A stretch of 64,000 bases of DNA from Strongylocentrotus droebachiensis (lineage: Eukaryota; Echinodermata; Echinoidea; Camarodonta; Strongylocentrotidae): positions 62,001 to 126,000 of the forward strand of contig JAVYIG010002366.1 in NCBI GenBank assembly GCA_035222895.1, read 5' to 3'. Shown piece by piece: positions 22,701-28,700 of the stretch (position 1 is its first letter; each line of letters begins with the position of its first letter). The notes under the pieces were generated by a model that worked only from the letters and a program-made list of their open reading frames with translations, had not been told where the DNA came from and did no database searches. The position numbers and the translations under genes were made by a program.

Positions 22701-25700
22701 ATCAGTTGTATCTTTCTGGTACTCCATGTAGGCTTTATTGATTTTATTTCTAGCACTAATTACACGTGTATCGTTGGGAAAATCCAACTTTTTTGTCTTC
22801 TTTTTCACCGGGATAACTTTCTCAGTAGCCTCCTTATGCGCTGTTATGAATCGCTCATACCTCTCGGTAGCTACTAAATACTAGTATTAAGCGCAGTAAA
22901 GTATATTAATATAGTAACTGCTCTATATAAATGGGCCTATCATTATAAAAGTGACACAAACATGGTGGATCTTCATAGATTCTTCACAATATAAAGCCGG
23001 AAAAGCCTCTTAAACAATGAGGAGACAGGTCATAAAAGAAGGCACTAGCCTTAATTGTGGTACCCTTGATAAATATACCAGTTCATAAGTCTAAGATTCA
23101 TTCATCATTTTCTCCTTCCTTGACAAAGGTCTTTACCGTTCCCTTATATCGGTGATTCCATTTGTATGCTGCTATTTGTCATGAACTGTTTTTGTATGAA
23201 TATGCGGACGAAGTGCTCGCATTCAAGAGGACACTCTCATCTTGGTATTGAAAATATGAAATTCAAAGTCTTTACTGAAACAAAAGTCTATGTTCAGTAT
23301 ATGAAAATTACAGGCTTACAGCACCCTATGATAAGATATAATAAATCGAGCACATTAGAGCATGGTGCTAAATTACAAATGACTGATCAGCTGACAGCCT
23401 GAAGGCATTCGACTCTTGTATTATGATTAGACATAACAAATGGGTCACACAATATAGATTGATAGAGTTCAATTACATATGATTTATCTTCTATGGGCTA
23501 GAAGACAATCAATAATTTTTTAAACGGTAATTCTCTCCAGGATCTCTGCAGACAGATTAACTCAATAGAAGTATGATCTTTCTCTCCTTCCTCATTTACT
23601 CACCACTGACATTCTCATTGAGTAGAAGGTACAAGAGTTGCGAGAAGTAGTCGTTATCGCCTGTCTTCCAACAGTCTGAGATGGCGCTATCCATATCATG
23701 GACTAACCACTCGGGCATGTCCTCAACGTCAATAGAGGTCTGCAAGAACAAGGAACATTCTCCATTTCAGCGCATACTTTTAAGAATTTGCCCATCAAAA
23801 AGATTTGACAAATTGGTACAAGTTAGTCCCATGGAAGGCAGAAGGATAAGGTTATAGACATGGACAAACGGTTAACAGATTTGCAAATTGAAAATGATTC
23901 TTATCTGTAAATGTGCAGCAAGATACATCATCTCAAAAGACTAATTAGGACATTATACTGTATAACACAAACTTCGCCCACGTGGAATGTATGCGGATAT
24001 TGATTGGATTTGCAAAATTTCATGCCACCGAAAGGCTAAATCACAACTGACACATTACAGAATATTTGCAATTTCAGCAAGGTTCTTGTCTCAAAAACTG
24101 CTCTTGTTTAAAAATTGTGATAGTTTCTGGTTTTACAGAAATTCTGGTAATGTAACAGCTGAAATGAGAGAATAATAATGAAAAGAATATACCTTCAAGC
24201 TCCATAAAAACGATCCTTGTTTTTCACACAGATTCTAAGTTGAACTTATCTTTAAGTTGGGCTTAAAACTTATGGAAAGCCATTAGCATCTTTGAAAATA
24301 TTTTGTAAAAATTATTTTAAAAGGCATAAATTGTTGATTAAAATCATTCATATTTTCTGTAATCAAGTGATGTTATGGTCTTGATGTGGAACTTATGAAA
24401 AGTCTAAAGTACTTGCATTTCTGCTTTTGAATATATTTCACTTTAAGGCTACAAATGGCTCTCCATAAAGAGTTAAGTTCTACTTAGGATCTTTGTGAAA
24501 CACCCCCCAGATTCCCCCCCCCCCAAATTATTTTCATCTTTTTACATAGTTTTCAAGGCCCTGTTGATATAAATCGCAACTTATTTGTGATTGATATCAA
24601 TCGCAACTATGTACATAAGAAAACGGAGACTGCAAACCTTGCAATTGATTAGAGAACTTGTGATTAGTCTTGATCAATTGCAACTCTTTATAAGACGGGG
24701 CCCCTGCTGGTTTTACTAAAATAAAAGAAATATGAGCATGGATTATAAGGAAAAAAACATTCATCATCCTTACATCAGCTGCGGATGGTCCCATAGATGT
24801 TCCCTGGAAGTCCCTTGATAGCGAATCAACTGATGGGTGGACTGGAGCCATGGGTTGGCTCTTGCTCGCTGAGGCTCCGCCCACTTGGTCTGCCGTGTAC
24901 CATTTGGTGAGCTGTTGCTGTTGCTTGGCAACTGGTGGATAGTAAATGGAATGATGAACACTAGTTTTACCAAGCTTTTTTAAAAACAAAGTTCAAAATG
25001 ACAAAACTGTACTCACATAAAATGTAACAAAATTGCCATCTCTATGAAATGAACACATATATCACTTGCTCTACTTCCACTAGCATACCTGCAATGAACC
25101 AATTCATTATGACACATATATATTCTGATGAAAAACCCATTTCTATAGGTCTCCTTTACACACAAAAAAAATGAAGTACTATTAAAGGGTTAAAGAATAC
25201 TGAAAGGAACAAGAACCAGTTTCTCTACATGGCTTTAAGAAACAACTCCAGAAACAATGCCTGGTCCAAAGGGATAAGAACCATGTTAAGATTAAATCTC
25301 TCCAAATGCTTGTTCAAAATAATCTTCAGGATGAACTTTTGTTCCAGTTCCCTGACTATGATTAGCAATGCCTGGAAATGCATGGAAAATGTTACTTTAT
25401 TTGAGCCAACAGGCATGTTTTCCTGGGTATCCAAATAGATACCACAGATATGATAAGTCTTCCTTTTGAAGTACATTCATATCATATTTTTATTCTTTTA
25501 GTCTTGTCATGATTATGATACCATGTGATGTGAGTCAATCAAATACAAATGATAAAAGTTGATTACCTTTTCCTTTTTCTTTCTGATATTCAACCATCTT
25601 TGGAGTAGAGTATCGTGTACTGTATGAATGAAAGAGAAACAAAGCAAATAATACACAGTAACAACAAGGATAAATGAAGCTTTATTCAAAACCACCCCCA

Positions 25701-28700
25701 CCATTTTTTAGTTGTGGTGTCGACATATTCACAACAAAAAATTATATCTCTGTACCACTCTTTTACCACTTCCCCTACATCAATGATGCTATGACATTAT
25801 TCTTCATGAATTATTATTTTTCTTCAAAATTTTACTGCCCATGTTGTGACTTACCACTTCAAGGCATCTTCCAGAAAGAGCTCTTCAACATCATACATAT
25901 TTCCTGGGACTAGAAGATAACAAAAGAAGACAAATATTCCATGAAAATCAATTTGCAAGAATCTCAAATTTTCTCCACATTACTAAAAGGGAAATGATAA
26001 AAATCTATGGTTAACGATGATATGCCCGTCACTTCCAAATTTGATACTAGATCTCATCAAAATTTCTCCATGTCAGTATCAGTAAACACAGACCCAGTAG
26101 GAATACATTATACAGTTTTAATTATTGTACTTTAGAAAATGGCTCATTGAAGTTCCTCAGTTTAAAAAAAAAGGTGTTTATGTGTACTAATGTGTTTTAC
26201 GGTCGTGTATCAATCACAGCTGGGACCCGTTTCACAAAGCCTTTTTTCAAAAATCGGTGACAAATCTGCTGATAACCAACCAGAAGCAAGAATTTCAGTA
26301 GCTCATAACGAAAACTGTCATTTGTCACGGATGATAATTTTTGTGAAATGGGACCCAGATTATCTATTTCTGAGGACCAATCTCCAATGTTACCATTTTA
26401 AAGATGTGATTCAATTTTAAACCAGGATTCAACAGTCGGTTGATAGTTTACGACGGTGAGCAGAACACTAGATTAACTCAAATTTACCTGTCACTATTCT
26501 ACCTTGTTCAAAGTCTCAACAACAAACAAACACAAATAATATGCAAACTGTTGCACATACCAGAGACGACGGGACAGTTGTTGAAGTAGCGTATAAAGAG
26601 TTGCACATCAAGGGCAGCGCTCATTAGAATGAGTGTGAGATGTCTCTTGCGTACCATGAGGTCTCGGATCTGTGTCACAAGGAAGTCACTGAATCTATCC
26701 CTCTCATGAATTTCATCCTGGTTTGGGAGATAACAAAAACATAGATAGAAATAAACAGTCATCAGCTTGTAAACAAGTAACCAATGAGTTGTGATAAGAT
26801 TCTTCACTACCATAATGTTATCATGCATATGTTTCATGTGTAATTTTACTTTGTTACTGATGTATACTTTGTTTTAAAAAATGCAATTAGGCACTCGGAC
26901 CGCTAATGTTTTTTAATAAATTAAACCATTTTAAATAAATAAATGAATATGGTATAGCAACATAGTTAAGTTAAAACCAACGGACATGCCCCCCCCCCCC
27001 ACCCCCCCCCCCCCTCATGCTGCCCAGCTACCCCTGTTTATGTGTGTGATTGCTGCGGAATAGGGAGATCATCATGCATCATCTCGTTTCCTGTATCCTT
27101 TAGAATTACATGAGAACAGACAAATGTTTTCCCTACCATAATCACTGGTGTACATCGCAATGTCTGTTCCAAGGACATATTTTGGCAAATATAAGAACAA
27201 AATCAATGGTTGCCTTGGAAATGCACAAATCAGAATAAATGTTTGCCTTGAAAATTATTCAGCTTCATGTCACACGAGTTGGGTGCATAAGTCAACCTGA
27301 GTATTTGCCCTACAAATAGAAGTGAACACTTACGATAATAACATGAGTGATAACATCGAGGGCAGCATCTCCCGTCATTAGGGTTCTCAGGAGCACACCA
27401 TTGGTACAGTATGTCAGGAGGGTCTTTGGTGATACTCTACAAAAGAATAGTTACACATACATGTAGGGGTAAGATGTACAGTACATTCTCAAGTATATTT
27501 CAGTCATGAAGGTATAGAACACTGTGCAATTTGGCATACAAATAGAGCTACTTTAGAACAAACATAAACTCACCAATTATTCAAATTCTGCTTCAAAATG
27601 TGCAGTGTAATAAAAATGACATTACACAAGACTAAAGTCAGAAGATTTTTCATGGATGAATTATTTCTTTTAAAAAGTATGAGATTCCACCTCTATCCTC
27701 ATCTGCCCCTTTAAGGGTGGCGATTAGACACAAGCTCCAAAGGCCTTTGCTAAAGGATTTAATGAACAAAGTACAGTGTTAAAGCTTAGGCATATGTACA
27801 ATGCTAGGTACAAGGTTGAAGCCGGGAGTTTGATTAGAATCACATATTGACTATGAGGCAATTGCCACCAAAGAATGTATCCTTGGGGGGGGGGGGTGTT
27901 TCACAAAGACTTAACTATGGCAGGCTATTCATGCCACTAGTTGCTCTCGCCATTGATCTCTCAATTATATGATCTTTAGATAGTATTTTTCCTTCAAATA
28001 TGAGATATCAAAAAATGTAAACTCTGTAGATTTGTGACCATGAATTGTATGTCCCTTGAGAGACCAATGCCAGTAAATGGTGAGAGAAAACAATGGCATG
28101 AAGGGCCTTCCATAGTTAAGTCCAACTTAAATTTGATCTTAGTCTTTGTGAAACACTCTCCAAAACCTCTCAAGTAAACCGTGATGCCTACCTGCTCTCC
28201 AGTCTGATTTGATAACCCACTGTCTGACCTATGGCCTCTCCTCTCTCAGACGCAACCCTCTCAGATACCGATAGGGCTGATATCCGCCTAGGCTGGGTGC
28301 AGATGATGCGACATGGCCGATTCATCTCAAAGCATTCATCCAAAATGAATTGGGGAAGCTGGTTCAAATGGAAGGAAAGTTTTACTTTGTATTATGAATA
28401 CACTTGTATGTTTACACAATGTATTTCCCTCCAATGGAAAAGAAAAATATCAATATTGAAAATAAAAAAGATGAAACAGTGACTTGAAAAATGAGGACTA
28501 TCAGAGTATTGTGCTCTTCGCTCTTCTAATAAAACTATGTTTCATATTTTCTTTTGAAAGTTAAATGTAAATAAACCTCTACACAAAAAGTAACAATAAG
28601 CACACTGTGATCTATAAATGGACATCCCTCGGAATGACACCAGACTGATAAATTTGATAATGACTGTTCCCATATAGAATAACACAATGCAAAGCTATAT

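Larger units (their letters stand above)
20620..22950 (+). mobile_element. SINE family A copy split by an RTE-like insertion
   Basis: Left part 20620-20827 has CACTAATGTCCTTTGGCAAG, TTTGCCACTCTCCACCC and TGGGTAC. Right part 22887-22950 continues with AAGCGCAGTAAAG and GCTCTATATAAATG, the SINE tail. The retrotransposon between them is flanked by the same 12-base word in both junctions. Confidence 0.75.
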
